Assembly: GCA_001931905.2 (NCBI GenBank)
Contig: MSJI02000746.1
Location: 1-53,550 of the forward strand
DNA: 53,550 nt
From: Cladosporium sp. IMV 00045
Taxonomy: Eukaryota > Ascomycota > Dothideomycetes > Cladosporiales > Cladosporiaceae
Reading direction: 5' to 3'
The notes below the pieces were generated by a model. That model was not told where the DNA came from and ran no database searches. It saw only the letters and a list, made by a program, of their open reading frames with translations. The stretch's first letter is position 1. Every line of letters begins with the position of its first letter. The position numbers were made by a program, and so were the translations under genes. Of the stretch, positions 31,514 through 42,848 are shown one piece after another.

Positions 31514-33151
31514 TTACCAAGCAGTAATATCATCCACCTCCGCCTCCCCGAACGTGCTCGCCTTCACCTCCTCGACCTTCTTCGCCGCCGGCGGCCAATT
31601 GACCGGCTCGCGCGCCATGATGTCCGGCAGCGCCTTGTGCAAGAAATCCAGCACGAAGCGGTTCACCTGCTTGAACTCGAGCAAAAACGCGTCGTGGCCC
31701 TCCGGCGAGTCGATGACTTTCAGCTCCGCGCCGGGGATGCTGGCCGCCAGCTCCTGCTGCTCGGCGAAAGTGAAGAGGCCGTCGGACTCGATTCCCAGCA
31801 CGAGTGTGGGCTGCGCGATCAGTTTGAGAGCGGCGCGCACGGCGTCGTCGGCGTTTTCCACGTCGTCTGTGCGTTGGCGCGAGACGTCGTGCGTGTCCAG
31901 TTTGCGCGTTATGGCGATGTAGCAGTTGGCGTCGAAGCGCTTGATGAATTTCTCGCCTTGGTAGCGCAGGTAGGATTGTGCTGAGTAGTAGGTGGATAGG
32001 GGCTTGCCTTTGCGCGCGGAGGGGCGGACGGGGACCGGCACCTCGGTGCTGCCGCTGAATTGCGGGTCGGTGATGTTCACTGTCGAGGGGGGCATGTTGA
32101 CGCTGTCGAGCGAGGCGTTGCTGCTGCTGCGGCCGGGCATGCGGGGCGAGCCTGCGTTGCGGTGGCCTTCGTTGTGGATCGCGAAGTGCTCGTTGCCAGG
32201 GGTGGAGGGGCGGGGCGCCGCGCCGTTGATGTTCTGTCTGCGAGATGGGTCGGGTGTGTTGCGGCCGAAGCGTGCTTCGAAGGAGTCCCGGCTGCGGTAG
32301 GTGAGGAGGGCGGACATGCGAGCGGCTCCCAGGCCGGTGGTCGGAGGGTCCTCGCGAGTGTAGTAGCCGTCGTCGTATTTGGGGTCGGAATAGATGCTCT
32401 GTCGCTGGGCTTCACCCCAAGAGATCCCCCAGGCGGAGTAGCGAGCAGACGTCGCGATGGGAATAATGGTGCGGACGTAATCGGCGCCGAAGTAGGCAAA
32501 CTCGAGTACCAGCATGCCGCCCATGGAGCCGCCGACTACAGCAGCGATCTGTTTCACTCCCAAGTCGTCGAGGAGGAGCTTGAAGAGGTTGACGTCGTCC
32601 CGAACGGTGGTCAATGGGAACTCGGGCCCGTACTGCTCGTTTCCAGGTATTCCATCCTTGGCCGTCACCGGGCTAGCACTTCCATACGGACTACCAGGGC
32701 TGTTGACGCACACGATGAAGAACCGACTCATATCAAACGCTCTTGCTTCCTTGCCCGGCTCGCCCGGTCCGCCCATCAAGGGACCCCACCAGTCTCCCAC
32801 GTCGGCACTACCTGTGAGGGCGTGGCAGATGACCATGGCATTGTCGCGCTCCGGCGAAAGGGTGCCGTATGTTTTGTAGGCCACGGGGACATTTTTGAGC
32901 GTGACGCCAGACTCGAGCACGAATTCGGGGACGACGGCGATTTCTTGGTCGGGGATCAGGTTGACGTAGGGGTTCTCGGGTTGGTCGTCAGGTGTGATTC
33001 TTGCTAAGGAGGAGTGTTAGATATGATATGCGATGTAACAGGACGGGCTTTGTCTCTCGTAGTGGGATGAAGTGTCGTGATAGCGGGGTCACATACCATA
33101 ACGAGAGCCATTGGCGGCGGGCGGTGCGCCATTGGGCGTCTCAGAGGCCAT
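31514..33151 (-). CDS. MET2: homoserine O-acetyltransferase
   Basis: Exons 33097-33151 and 31514-33003 (intron 33004-33096) encode 514 residues. Alpha/beta-hydrolase-fold acyltransferase of methionine biosynthesis: acetyl-CoA + L-homoserine to O-acetylhomoserine. Visible signatures: NPYVNLIPDQEIAVVPEF, VAYKTYGTLSPERDNAMVIC, HALTGSADVGDWWGPLMGG, FFIVCVNSPGSPYGSASP, nucleophile elbow VVGGSMGGMLVLEFA, IATSARYSAWGISWGEAQRQ, acid LVLGIESDGLF and His in IDSPEGHDAFLLEF. An insert of about 100 Ser/Pro/Asn-rich residues (from about RRQNINGAAPRPST) sits between the lid and the final part, as in other fungal homologues. The first exon only encodes a short Ala/Pro-rich leader starting MASETPNGAPP; there is another in-frame ATG upstream possible. 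Confidence 0.95.
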
Positions 33152-34408
33152 GATCAAGATGTTCAGGTGATTGCAGTGCTATATGCGAAGCTGCAGGGAC
33201 AATTAGGCATGGTATAGGGCGGAATCATGAGTCAACACGACTTACCCGGGAGATTTTTTTGATGAGTGGGAGAGAATGACGCTTTTTGGCGCTGCCGGAG
33301 CACGTCAACGAGGCTTTGACGGGCAAACTGTGGGGTTTGGGGAAATAAAGTGAATTTGATGTACCTAGATTGTTACATGTAAAGATCAATTCAATTACAT
33401 AAAGACTCCAGATGATGTTGTCTCGAAGAAAGGCAATAATGTCGTCTAGTTCCAACCGCAAAAGATGCTCTGAAAGGGCAATAGTCAAGAGTTCCTGGTC
33501 AAGCAATTCTTGAGGTTTACCGGGTTATTATCGCCAAACATTCCGCCTGATAGAAGGTACCACCGGGAGGCAGTCCGATCGCAGTCAGATGTTCGTGTTG
33601 CCACCATATAATTACACCGTCGCACATACTTGTCGAAACAGGACGCATCTCTTCCCCTCAATCGTTGTCTCATAAAGAACGAGGATATACCCCCAACTCA
33701 CACTTCACCCATGGTCGGAGGCCATGACACGGGATCCATACCCACATCGTCATGGTTGATGGATCACTACGGTCATACCGGAATCCGATCCGATCGCTGC
33801 TACTGGCACATCAAGGCGAGTCCTGACGCAAGACCAAGTCTTCTACGTAGCTTCTCGAATCGCCATCAGCTCCAAATCTTCTATGGCCATGCCGGTAAAG
33901 GATCATCCCAGCGAGACCATCGTCATGTGGCTTTGGAGGCTGATGAATTCTTGTCGGAGGCTGTCGGCTAGCCCGATATCAAGTCCCATCGACCGTTCTA
34001 GGCACGTCGCGGAATTCCACGCCGAAGTTAAGCTTTACTCATCATACCAACAATAACGAGCCCCGAACGGCTCAAGGGCAAATCCCTGGACGGCTCAGTT
34101 GACTGCTTGACCATCAGATTGGTCTCTCATTCGCATTGTTGACTCCAACTCCGCCGATTCACACTTCCTTGTGGGGTGTTCACTCCCGTAAAAAACGTGG
34201 CAAGAAGTTCCGCCGTTTTGCCATCTCGATTCAGCGTTCACTTTCGTTTCCGCGGCCCGAGCTGTGCGTGCAGGTGGCAGTAATCTCTTTCGGCGCTCGA
34301 TTGTGAGGCGCCTGCGTGGGACTGCACACATTTCTCCCTCTCCAATCTTTACCTCTCTCATACGCCTGGGCGTGCAGCCTTGATGTTAACATCGTCAATT
34401 CCCACGAG
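33152..34408. other. intergenic, no gene recognised
   Basis: Promoter of MET2 and then about 1 kb upstream of the histidine kinase. No convincing frame; GAACGGCTCA and GGACGGCTCA repeats occur near 34065 and 34090. Confidence 0.5.
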
Positions 34409-37400
34409 ATGCGCCTAACGAGCGAGCAGTCTGCCAACCTAGCAGACCGCCAGCGAGTTTGGGAAGTACGCCGCTTTTGCCAAGTGAGAGCCGCCCATTC
34501 CCAGGCTTCACGTTGTGAAAATGGTGGCCGACCGGAAGCGGCTGGAAACGATGGCGCCCTGTCTGCCCTGCTGCGCTGTCTCCTCTACGAACTGGATGCC
34601 GATATTGCAAGCCTGACCCTTCTGGACGACGAAACTCAGCATTTCCTTTCGGTCGAGCATGAATCTTCGCTGCATGACCCTACCACCGAGGATGCAGGAT
34701 GGTATGGCTGCGAACGTGTTGCCCACCGAGGTGGTATCTGCGAGAAGACTATCAGCCTAGACACCATACCTGGGGGCCACTCCGTATTTGAAATCCAGGA
34801 TCTTTCGGCCGATGATGACACTAAGGACCTCCCTATCGTAGACGGAACCCTCGCGAATTTCAGACACTACGCCGGAGTCCCTTTGAACGCTCCAAATGGC
34901 CTCAACATTGGCACGCTCTTCGTGTTCAGGAACCAAAAGCCACAAGAGCTCCTTTCACCTGCAAAATGCCACTTCATGCGCGATACCGCCCGCTTTGCCA
35001 TGAACCAACTTGTGCAGACGCTTGAAGCGCTGGAGAGCAAACGTTCGCAGCGTTGCAACTCAGCTGTGTCCTCGATGCTCGATCATGCCTTGACAAAAGC
35101 ACCTCCAACTGATACTTCAGCAGGAGCTGGATTGTCAAATGCACTTCTGACGTCAAATATATACAACAAAGGAGCAGAACTCTTGTCAAATGCTTTCGAA
35201 TTGGATGGCGTACTCATCCAGGAATTTCCGCCAGCAAGCGCAGCTGCAAAAGTTCACCAGCCACACAGGCCTAGACTATTGGCTAGGCATTGTAAATCAG
35301 CCAAGACCATCCAGGACCAATCGAGGACAGCACTGCCCAACAACTTCTGGAAAAGTTCCCGTCCGGGGCCGTAGTTCACTTGATATCTGACGAGGAAGGA
35401 GGCTCGTTCATTGCAGCAAAGCAGGGGACGCCGGGTTCTCACGAGAAGGTACGGCTTCAACTGTGCCATCAATTCCCGGCTGCTGAGCAGTTCGTATTCA
35501 TGCCGCTGCGAGATAGCTTTCATGACCGCGACGTTGCTGTCGTGTTGGGATTTGCGAACAAGTCATCAAGGGTCTTTTCCGGCACCACCGACCTTCCGCC
35601 ATTGTCTTCCTTCGGAATGGCGATCATGACCCAGGTGCGCCGTCTCGAGGCACAGATTCTGTCGAGGAACAAATCAGACTTCCTCGGATCCATGTCGCAT
35701 GAGATGAGAAGCCCCCTCCATGGTATCCTTGCATGCATCGAACTGCTGCAACAAACAGACTGCTCCGCACACCAATTCGACATGCTGGAGAGCGCCGAGG
35801 CTTGTGGGCTTCAACTCCAGGAGAACATTGACAATATCCTTCTGTATTCAAATATCGGCTCAGCAACCCCGAGCTCAGACCGAAAGTCGCAACGAACCAG
35901 CTTCTCCGACCTTCAAGAAGACGTCAGCCAGGGTAAAAACAACATTCTCGCACTCGTTGAGGATACCATTGGAAGGGATGCCCGAAAGAACAAAAGCGCA
36001 ACTCCCGCTGCCAGACTAGACGGGAATCTACTGTGGTCAAATGACAGCCGCAAAACCAATCATCGGACCATCGATTCGACCTATCATACGATAATCACTG
36101 TGGACGCGAACCCCAAATCCGACTTCAGTCTTGTGCGATACTCTGGTATATCAGTAATCATTAATAACTTGCTAGTAAGTCAATAACAAGATACCACTCT
36201 ACACACCTTAAAACTAATGGGTTTCCAGGGAAACTGCCTCAAGTTCACCGGACCTGACGCATGCGTTAGAGTCAGCTTAGAGACGAATGATGAAACGGTG
36301 AAGCTGCGGTTTGTCGACACAGGTCGAGGCATGTCCTCAGACTACCTGAGGAACTCCCTTTTGGTGCCTTTCGCCCAGCAAAATCCTCTGGATACTGGAA
36401 CTGGACTCGGGCTTACCTTGGTCCAAACTGCAGTGGAATCATTGGACGGCGAGACCAAGATAGAGACCGATGAAACGCGCGGTACTTCGGTCTGCGTATC
36501 AATCCCCCGACGTCGACTTGCAGGCAATGCGTCCGAATCGAGCCCCGACGCAGGCTCAAACAACCATATCGATTGCAGCAAAGACCTCTCATCGCTCGGA
36601 GTACGGCTGTTCGCTCCCTTGAGATGGAAAAACCCGACAATGTGCGGCACGAACGCTGCCTAGAGGCTCTCACGGAATCTCTGGCTCGAACCCTGCGCAC
36701 ATGGCTCAAATCAGAGTTCAGAATCTGGCAGAGCAGCGAAGGGCTACCGGACATCATGTTCGTTCTGAATACTGACCTCGATTGCCTCCAAGAACTGAGC
36801 GGTGATTCCTTTGCGAGTCTGCGAAAGGTAATCCTGTGCCCGGACGCGCAAGCCGAGACAACCATCCAAGCTTTGAAGCCTGGATCATTCGCAACCATCG
36901 TGGGAGCTGTGACTCCCTCGAAAGTCTGCGCGGCGATGCATGCCTGCTGCGAAGATGTGCAGACCGAACAAGACGCCCAAAACGCGTCACGCCAAGGCTC
37001 GATCGCGAGCAGCTCCGATCCTAGCAATTGCACATATGAAGACGAGGCTCAATCCATGGCATCTACAGCCACCGAACCAGATCTTCTTAAGGAAGCAACC
37101 TCCAACAACGCAAACAGCCAAGTCACCAAAGACCTTCCCGACCGCACCATTGGTGAATCGCCCAAACCACCAGCAGATCCCAGATTCCTCCTCGTAGACG
37201 ACAACCACATCAACCTCAAAGTCATCTGCATGTACGCGAAGAAATGCAGCAAAACACCTGCCGCGTCCGCCAGCGGAGGGCAAGGAGCAATCGACGCTTT
37301 CCGGACTTCCCTATCCGAGGCGGGCGAAGAAGACAAGCCCAAAGCCTTCGACATCATCCTCCTCGACCTTTCAATGCCCGAAGTGTCCGGCTTCGACGTC

Positions 37401-37601
37401 GCTTCGGCCGTCCGACGGATGGAGGAAGAGACCGGCGCTTCTCGCACTTACATCGCTGCTCTGACGGGGTTGGTCAGCGACAAGGACCGCGAGGCGGCTT
37501 TCACGGCCGGCGTGGATGAGTACGTCACCAAGCCGGCGAAACTTAAGGATTTACAGGCTGTTATTGCTAATTGGAGGAGTTTGAGGGATTTGCCGCCTTG
37601 A
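34409..37601 (+). CDS. hybrid histidine kinase, reading frame broken
   Basis: Start ATG 34409. Residues to about 34409-35250 form a GAF-like sensor (LRCLLYELDADIASLTLLDD, FRHYAGVPLNAPNGLNIGTL). Frame 35302-36174 carries the HisKA domain with H-box SDFLGSMSHEMRSPLHGILA; a good intron 36175-36228 joins it to the ATPase: N-box NNLLGNCLKFT, G1 FVDTGRGMS, F-box VPFAQQNP and G2 DTGTGLGLTLV. The 3' part has a receiver domain, FLLVDDNHINLKVI, phospho-acceptor DIILLDLSMPEVSGFD and YVTKPAKLKDL, ending at 37601. Two frame changes: between about 35252 and 35374 (a poor-site intron 35252-35325 could bridge it), and between about 36600 and 36625, where no credible intron fits and one missing base is needed. 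It is either a recent pseudogene or sequence errors. It would sense an unknown signal and feed the HOG-type phosphorelay. Confidence 0.8.
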
Positions 37602-38483
37602 AAGTGAAGGAGTTGGAGCTTGCAGCTGATTATGAATGCTGAGCTACGAGATTACGAACATTTACACATCGCATTGGGGACATGCCGGTATAATGAAGAG
37701 GCAGTCTGGCGGCCTGGCACTGGAGTGTGCGGAGCCTCGATGGGAAGGGGGGATTTGTCGACACAAGGGTTGTGGCACACTCATACCGAGTCGCACTTTG
37801 GACGGACATACGTGTCGATGAATGACGGAACGATCAACATGCATTGAGGCATGCCCTTTGGAGTCTGATCGATCTTCCTGATAGAGCAGGGATGACTTGG
37901 CGAAGTGATAGATGCTGATACAAACACGATACATGATCACGTGACAACAGCATAGAAGCCACAAATATGAACCACCACTAATAATCAGTCCAAGATCGTT
38001 TCATCTATCTTCCGTCTCTCTATCTACTGTCGCACACGATGTGCAGATGTGGACCCCAACACCACCCTCTGGTTCGCCCACAAAAGTGCGGAGAAGGTTT
38101 GGCAGAGGGACTTGGAAGCCGAATCGGGCGGGCTACACATCACCTGCTACTCCAAGCTTCTTATCAACACACACTGCTATCTTTGTGCTGGGGAGTAGCT
38201 CATTGGCTCGCGTGCCGATGGTATATGCCTGCGACACCGAGGAGGGCAGCTTTGTCCTCTGGCATGGACGCGGGGTTTGATTGAAAGAGTACCTACGGTA
38301 GGTGGTGGCACTGCTTAAGTATTGAGGTATTACTTGATATACACTTCGTTTGTGTCACCTTGTCAACGGTCGACTACTCTTTCTTCAACATTTGCCTTCT
38401 TTTGAGGCTATTGATCCTGCGCTTGCGGAAATCACGATTGATTTCATCAAACACCAGCACCGGCAAATACGCTTGTACGAAAC
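37602..38483. other. intergenic, no gene recognised
   Basis: The 3' flank of the kinase and promoter of the HODM-like gene. ACCTACGGTAGGT, an imperfect palindrome, at 38291-38303 shares AGTACCTACGG with 12386-12396. Otherwise no signal. Confidence 0.5.
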
Positions 38484-40030
38484 ATGCTACCAATAGTCTT
38501 CATCGCTTTGGGCGCCTTGTTCATCATTTCTGCCGCTGCAGTACTGGCCCTCGACAGCAAGCAGCGCGATGTAGTCCTGAAACGCTTCGACATCCGCCGC
38601 CGAAGAGCAACAGGCTCTTTAACGCCGCCCAGATCCCTCTCTCCCGAGAAGCAAGGTCTGCCATCAAACAAAACATCATCAGAGCCGGATTACAGTGGCA
38701 CATTCCCACCGAGCCGTCGAGAAGCTCTAGCTGATCTGCCCAACGATGCACTCCGTGGATCTGGCAAGACTGCCAAAGAGCTTTCGCAAGTCTCTGCAAC
38801 TTATGACAAGCGATTGCCCAGTGAGGCGGTCTGGGATTTTGACAAGTTGGGGGATCATGTCACTGCCACCGGGTTCACTCTGGATGAGATCAAGCGCTTG
38901 GGAGACTTTCCCGATTATGCTGCTATGAGTGGCGTTCCTTTGCCGGAGGAGTATAAGGGTTTCGATCTTGCGAAGGCGAAGCCCAGGCCTTTCCGGCCGT
39001 TTAGATGGGCGTACCATCAGACCATGTGTACGGTTGACATCCAAGGCCCTGTCAATGCCACTTTGCTGACAGCTGCGTAGCACTTACCAAGCTCGAGAAC
39101 GATTGGTGGCTTGAGCTGGAGAATACTTACGTGTCTCGCATTAAGCAGCGACAAGAGCTTTTCCGTCAATACGGCCCCATGGTCTTGCAGTCGCTTCCCG
39201 GTGGAGAGTTTGCGGCCAAAGAACTGATGGAGATGGTCCTGGAATTCCTCTGCGCTCGTTATCCAAGGTATTTCCGCATTGACAAGGATGCGATGATCTT
39301 CCACAACGGCATCTTGAAGAACACCACCGACCTGAAAGCCACCGAACCTCTGCACGTGCTACTCAACAACATACCGGAAGACTTTGCCTGCATGGTCCGC
39401 CACCCGGACACGGGAATATACAGCTTCCGCAGCGGCATCATCTGCTCGAGTCTAGGCTGGAACGTCGGCAGCAAGATCGGGCTCAAACTGCACGAAATCC
39501 ACGCCCCAATTCCAGATTACAAAGAGAAAATGCAATTCTCAATGGATCGGTACTTCTCCAAGAAACCCACCGACAAGCCCATCCAGCGCGGCTCCTGGGG
39601 TCTTGAGATCGACGAACCGCTCTTCATGCCACCGGGCGATCCCCACGAGCAGCTCCGCGACTCTCAGAACCCGGAGCACACTCTAGACCGCTGCCACCTG
39701 CGCGTGGACTGGCAGACGCTGCGACGGCTGCCGCTTTCGAGCGCGGTGGTGTTTAACTTCAAAGCTGTGTTCACGCCCGTCTCGGAGTTCAGGGATGAGC
39801 CTTATATTCCTAGTTTGGTGTTGAAGGTTTTGAGGGAGGGAAAGAAGAGTCTCATGGAGTATAAGAATACCTGGCATACGGAGCATGTTGTCATTCCGGC
39901 TATGGAGGACTTTGAGAGAGAGCAGGTTGAGAAGGGACTTGTTGAGAAAGATTGGGAGCCGCATACTCTGGAAGAATCGCCTTTCTACCCTGGTTGGGAG
40001 GAGAGGTGGCACCGTCAGCAAGGGTTTTGA
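38484..40030 (+). CDS. HODM-like heme-dependent oxidative N-demethylase
   Basis: Exons 38484-39027 and 39081-40030 encode 497 residues. A TM anchor (PIVFIALGALFIISAAAVLAL) begins the protein, then about 120 polar residues. The catalytic part is the fungal DUF3445 / HODM alpha-subunit-like family: RPFRWAYHQTMSLTKLENDWW, WLELENTYVSRIKQRQELF, ICSSLGWNVGSKIGLKLHEI and HAPIPDYKEKMQFSMDRYF, then RGSWGLEIDEPLF, CHLRVDWQTLRRLPLSSAVV and VFNFKAVFTPVSEF. The bacterial enzyme uses heme to demethylate dimethylamine with other subunits; fungal members are stand-alone and uncharacterised. The donor was placed at 39028 because it gives the conserved MSLTKLENDWW. Confidence 0.85.
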
Positions 40031-40066
40031 AAGTACGCTGCTGTTATTGGAGTACTCATGGCGGAA

Positions 40067-40177
40067 CGCCTTGTATCACTCGAGCAGTGGTCCAGGCAGG
40101 TGTTGGGCACTGGTTTGTACCAGCGCCTTGTATCACCTGACCAGCAGTTCGAACACATGTTGGGCACATGTTCGTAC
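40067..40177 (+). repeat. two-copy tandem repeat, 54-bp unit
   Basis: Copies 40067-40120 and 40124-40177, both starting CGCCTTGTATCAC and ending in a GTAC, with GTTGGGCAC shared near the end. They differ at roughly a quarter to a third of positions, so the duplication is not recent. Confidence 0.7.
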
Positions 40178-41118
40178 GACAGAAGGCGTGATTCAGGCCT
40201 ACGAGTATCAAACCACGCATGATAAGGCCTGTCCCCGCCCCCACAAATGATAGATGCGTTCGCCCCGTCGTGTTCATAGCGTTGATACGAATCCCCTGGT
40301 GGAGCAAATGCTACGCCGGCTTGAGGGATATCACCTCCCATCACCATTTACAGATTTCAATAGTTCTTCGGACGCCTTGACTTAGTGTCGTGATGTTAAT
40401 CTCCACATCTCCTCGGTCGCCAGATCGTAAGGCGCAGTGATCAGCGCAGCCATAGCAGGTATCCCGGCTGAGCTGTGCCGAAACGTGAAGCATATGCAGA
40501 GTGTACTTTAAATAGCCCACTCTGCATGTCCATACCATGCATATCACCAGCCATCGATCATGTCCGTAGATCGATGATGCGATCAGTACCAGCCATTTTC
40601 CAATCGACTCCCAACCTCACCAGCCTTTTGCCAGCCTTCATGTGATCTTTAATATGCGTGGTACAACCCCTCATGGGAAACAAACTTGTTTCTTCCGGCA
40701 AGTTGAGTTCAATAATCTATTGTCCTAGCCATTCAATGCAACCACAGGGGAGGTCAGCCTTTCGCTTAGCATTTAGGCGTCTGTCAGACTGGGATCCGCG
40801 CAGTCAGCCATGCAAACATGCTTTGTCCAAGCATAGCCCGCTGCAGCAGTCCGCTCGCTTATACCGATCGTATGACAAGCCCAGGCGTCTTAATTGTTCC
40901 GGCTCCAACCTTGCCCATGCCCGCCAGCCAGTAAGCTGAGGCGGCTGATGGATCTACTCAGCCCTCTTCATTTCCAAAAGTATCCCAAGCTTTCCTGGCC
41001 GGTCTTTGGGTGCTGGCACTTACCAGCCTTGTTGGTGCTTGGAGTTGGTATAAGAATGTCCAAGCACAATCATGGTGGAGCGAGCCTTTCCCTTTGAGAC
41101 ATCGCACCAACGCTCTTC

Positions 41119-41125
41119 TATAAAA
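41119..41125 (+). promoter_or_regulatory. TATA box of the secreted-protein gene
   Basis: TATAAAA, about 150 nt upstream of ATG 41274 and followed by a CT/CA-rich leader, the layout of regulated fungal promoters. Confidence 0.5.
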
Positions 41126-41273
41126 CAAAGCTACCCATCACATCTACTCTCTGGATCTCCACTCGCTTTCGATAAACAGATATCTTCCCTTCGTTGCTCA
41201 ACTCTGCAGTCGATAGTCACACGACATCTTGTCAACGTTTTCGCTCCACAACATCCGAGCCTTATCAGAAACA

Positions 41274-42044
41274 ATGCCTTCCTTCAGCTCCGTTGCTCTC
41301 TTCTCCCTCGCCGTCCTCGGCGCCACCGCCGCTCCGACTCCTGGTGGTTGGTATGGTCACCACGGCCAATGCCTCAACGATGACCAAGCCAAGCAAATCG
41401 CCGACACCTGGGGCGCTCTGATCCAAAACTACAGCGATGAGCTCGCCGACGCAACCCTCACCCAGAACTTCACCGACTACTCCGAGTCGGTCAACACCCT
41501 GATCAACTCCTGCCCTCAAGGCGACGCCGCCATCGCCCTCCCTCTCCTCGCCCCAACCTTCACCTCTCTCGAGCAGTTCAAGAGAGGCCAGGGCCAGCAG
41601 CCGCCCATCAACTTCCAGCTCCTCAACCTCTGGCACTCATGCACCACCGTCAACCTCCGCTGGATGACGACCAACACCGCCAACATCACCGACGTCAAGC
41701 CCGTCGTCGGCCTCATCGCCCTCGAGACCGTGAAGAATACCAACGCCGACGCCCAGTACCCCTGGCTCATCGACACCGTCTACAGCGAGTTCGACGCCGG
41801 CGCCTGGCTGCAGAACCTCGTCGAGGCCGGCATCTGCAAGACCGACGCTGGCATTCCCTCCGACAACACTGGTTCCGGCTCCGGTGCTTCTTCCGCCGTT
41901 GCCTCCTCTGCCGTGGTCGACGCCACCGCTCTCACTTCCTCCTGGGCGGCGTCATCCACCTGGGCCGCTGCCACTACTACCAGCTGCTCTGACAGTTGGG
42001 AGACTTCGACCACCACCTGGGCCGCTGCTAGCACCTACGCTTGA
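41274..42044 (+). CDS. secreted NTF2-like domain protein
   Basis: Single exon, 256 residues. A signal peptide (MPSFSSVALFSLAVLGATAA, cleavage near APTP) is followed by a cone-like NTF2-type fold seen in many ascomycete secreted proteins: CLNDDQAKQIADTWGALIQN, ATLTQNFTDYSESVNTLI, FQLLNLWHSCTTVNLRWMTT, VVGLIALETVKNTNADAQYP and WLIDTVYSEFDAGAWLQNL. Four Cys in the folded part could form two disulphides. The last 60 residues are Ser/Thr/Ala-rich with repeated Trp-Ala-Ala (SSWAASSTWAAATTT, TTTWAAASTYA), an O-glycosylation-prone tail. It is likely extracellular or wall-associated; it could be an effector-like or surface protein. A TATA box lies upstream. The ATG is chosen because the in-frame codon further upstream is TTG and no signal peptide would result. 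Confidence 0.85.
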   Translation: MPSFSSVALFSLAVLGATAAPTPGGWYGHHGQCLNDDQAKQIADTWGALIQNYSDELADATLTQNFTDYSESVNTLINSCPQGDAAIALPLLAPTFTSLEQFKRGQGQQPPINFQLLNLWHSCTTVNLRWMTTNTANITDVKPVVGLIALETVKNTNADAQYPWLIDTVYSEFDAGAWLQNLVEAGICKTDAGIPSDNTGSGSGASSAVASSAVVDATALTSSWAASSTWAAATTTSCSDSWETSTTTWAAASTYA

Positions 42045-42848
42045 GTAACGCGGTAGCTCTGATGTTTCTTTTCCTCCAGAAAATGAGCTAATGTCTTTCA
42101 TATTTCTTTTCTCCTTCGCTACTCAGCTAGGCGTTTGGTCTGGTTTCATTGTCTTACGGTGCTCTCGCGAGCGACTCAATAATTTGCCTGGGAGTGGCTG
42201 GGTCGGCGAGTTTTTTTGTTCCTTTTGATCTTGGTGGGAAAAGATCAATTTACATACCTGAACATAGATTACAAAAAAAGCAAGCTAATTCTCTCATTCA
42301 AAAATGTTCATACTGTCACAGCCGTGTAAAAATGTCATTTGCGTTCAACGTTGCCTCTTCGCTCGAACATGGTTCATAGCCAAGAAATGCCCTACTTTCT
42401 GCTAATCCTAGGTCTTGCAAATGTTTGTTCAACGACATGGCGTCTCGATCATGATCTAGGCGTGAGGTTGGGGACATACTTAATCATCAAGGTCATAGCT
42501 CCTCCGGACATCCGCTTCGTTCCTTGCCTTTCCCCGCATCTCCTCACTTCACAGCATCATCTTATTCGTTGTTGACCAACAAACGGCGCCTCCGTCAACA
42601 TGATCTCGACGTGAGGAGACCGGCCGTGGCAGGCAATGGCTGTTGTTTTCCTGCTGGAACCGAGGCGATAGCCCCTGCCAGATCGGCTATGCTCAGGAGC
42701 TCATGTAGGCAAGATGTAGGTCCCGTTTCCCTTCTTAATCATCCAACCCCTTCTTGCGATTCCTTTGGTCAACCTCATTACAAAGAACCGTCTCTGCTCA
42801 AGTCTATATCAGTGGATTTGGCACGGCTCCGATCACAATACACCCACC
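42045..42848. other. intergenic, no gene recognised
   Basis: The 3' flank of the secreted-protein gene and the 5' flank of the flavin monooxygenase. No coding signal. T-rich around 42060-42120. Confidence 0.5.

Larger units (their letters stand above)
40031..41273. other. intergenic with tandem repeat and promoter
   Basis: The 3' flank of the HODM-like gene, a tandem duplication (40067-40177), then about 900 bp upstream of the secreted-protein gene. No other coding signal. The last 160 bp include a TATA box and a long CT-rich leader. Confidence 0.5.

Noticed and set aside
35210..35268. Intron to repair the first frame change in the histidine kinase
   Set aside because: It changes the frame correctly, but the downstream sequence then meets TAG, TAG and TAA before the kinase frame begins.
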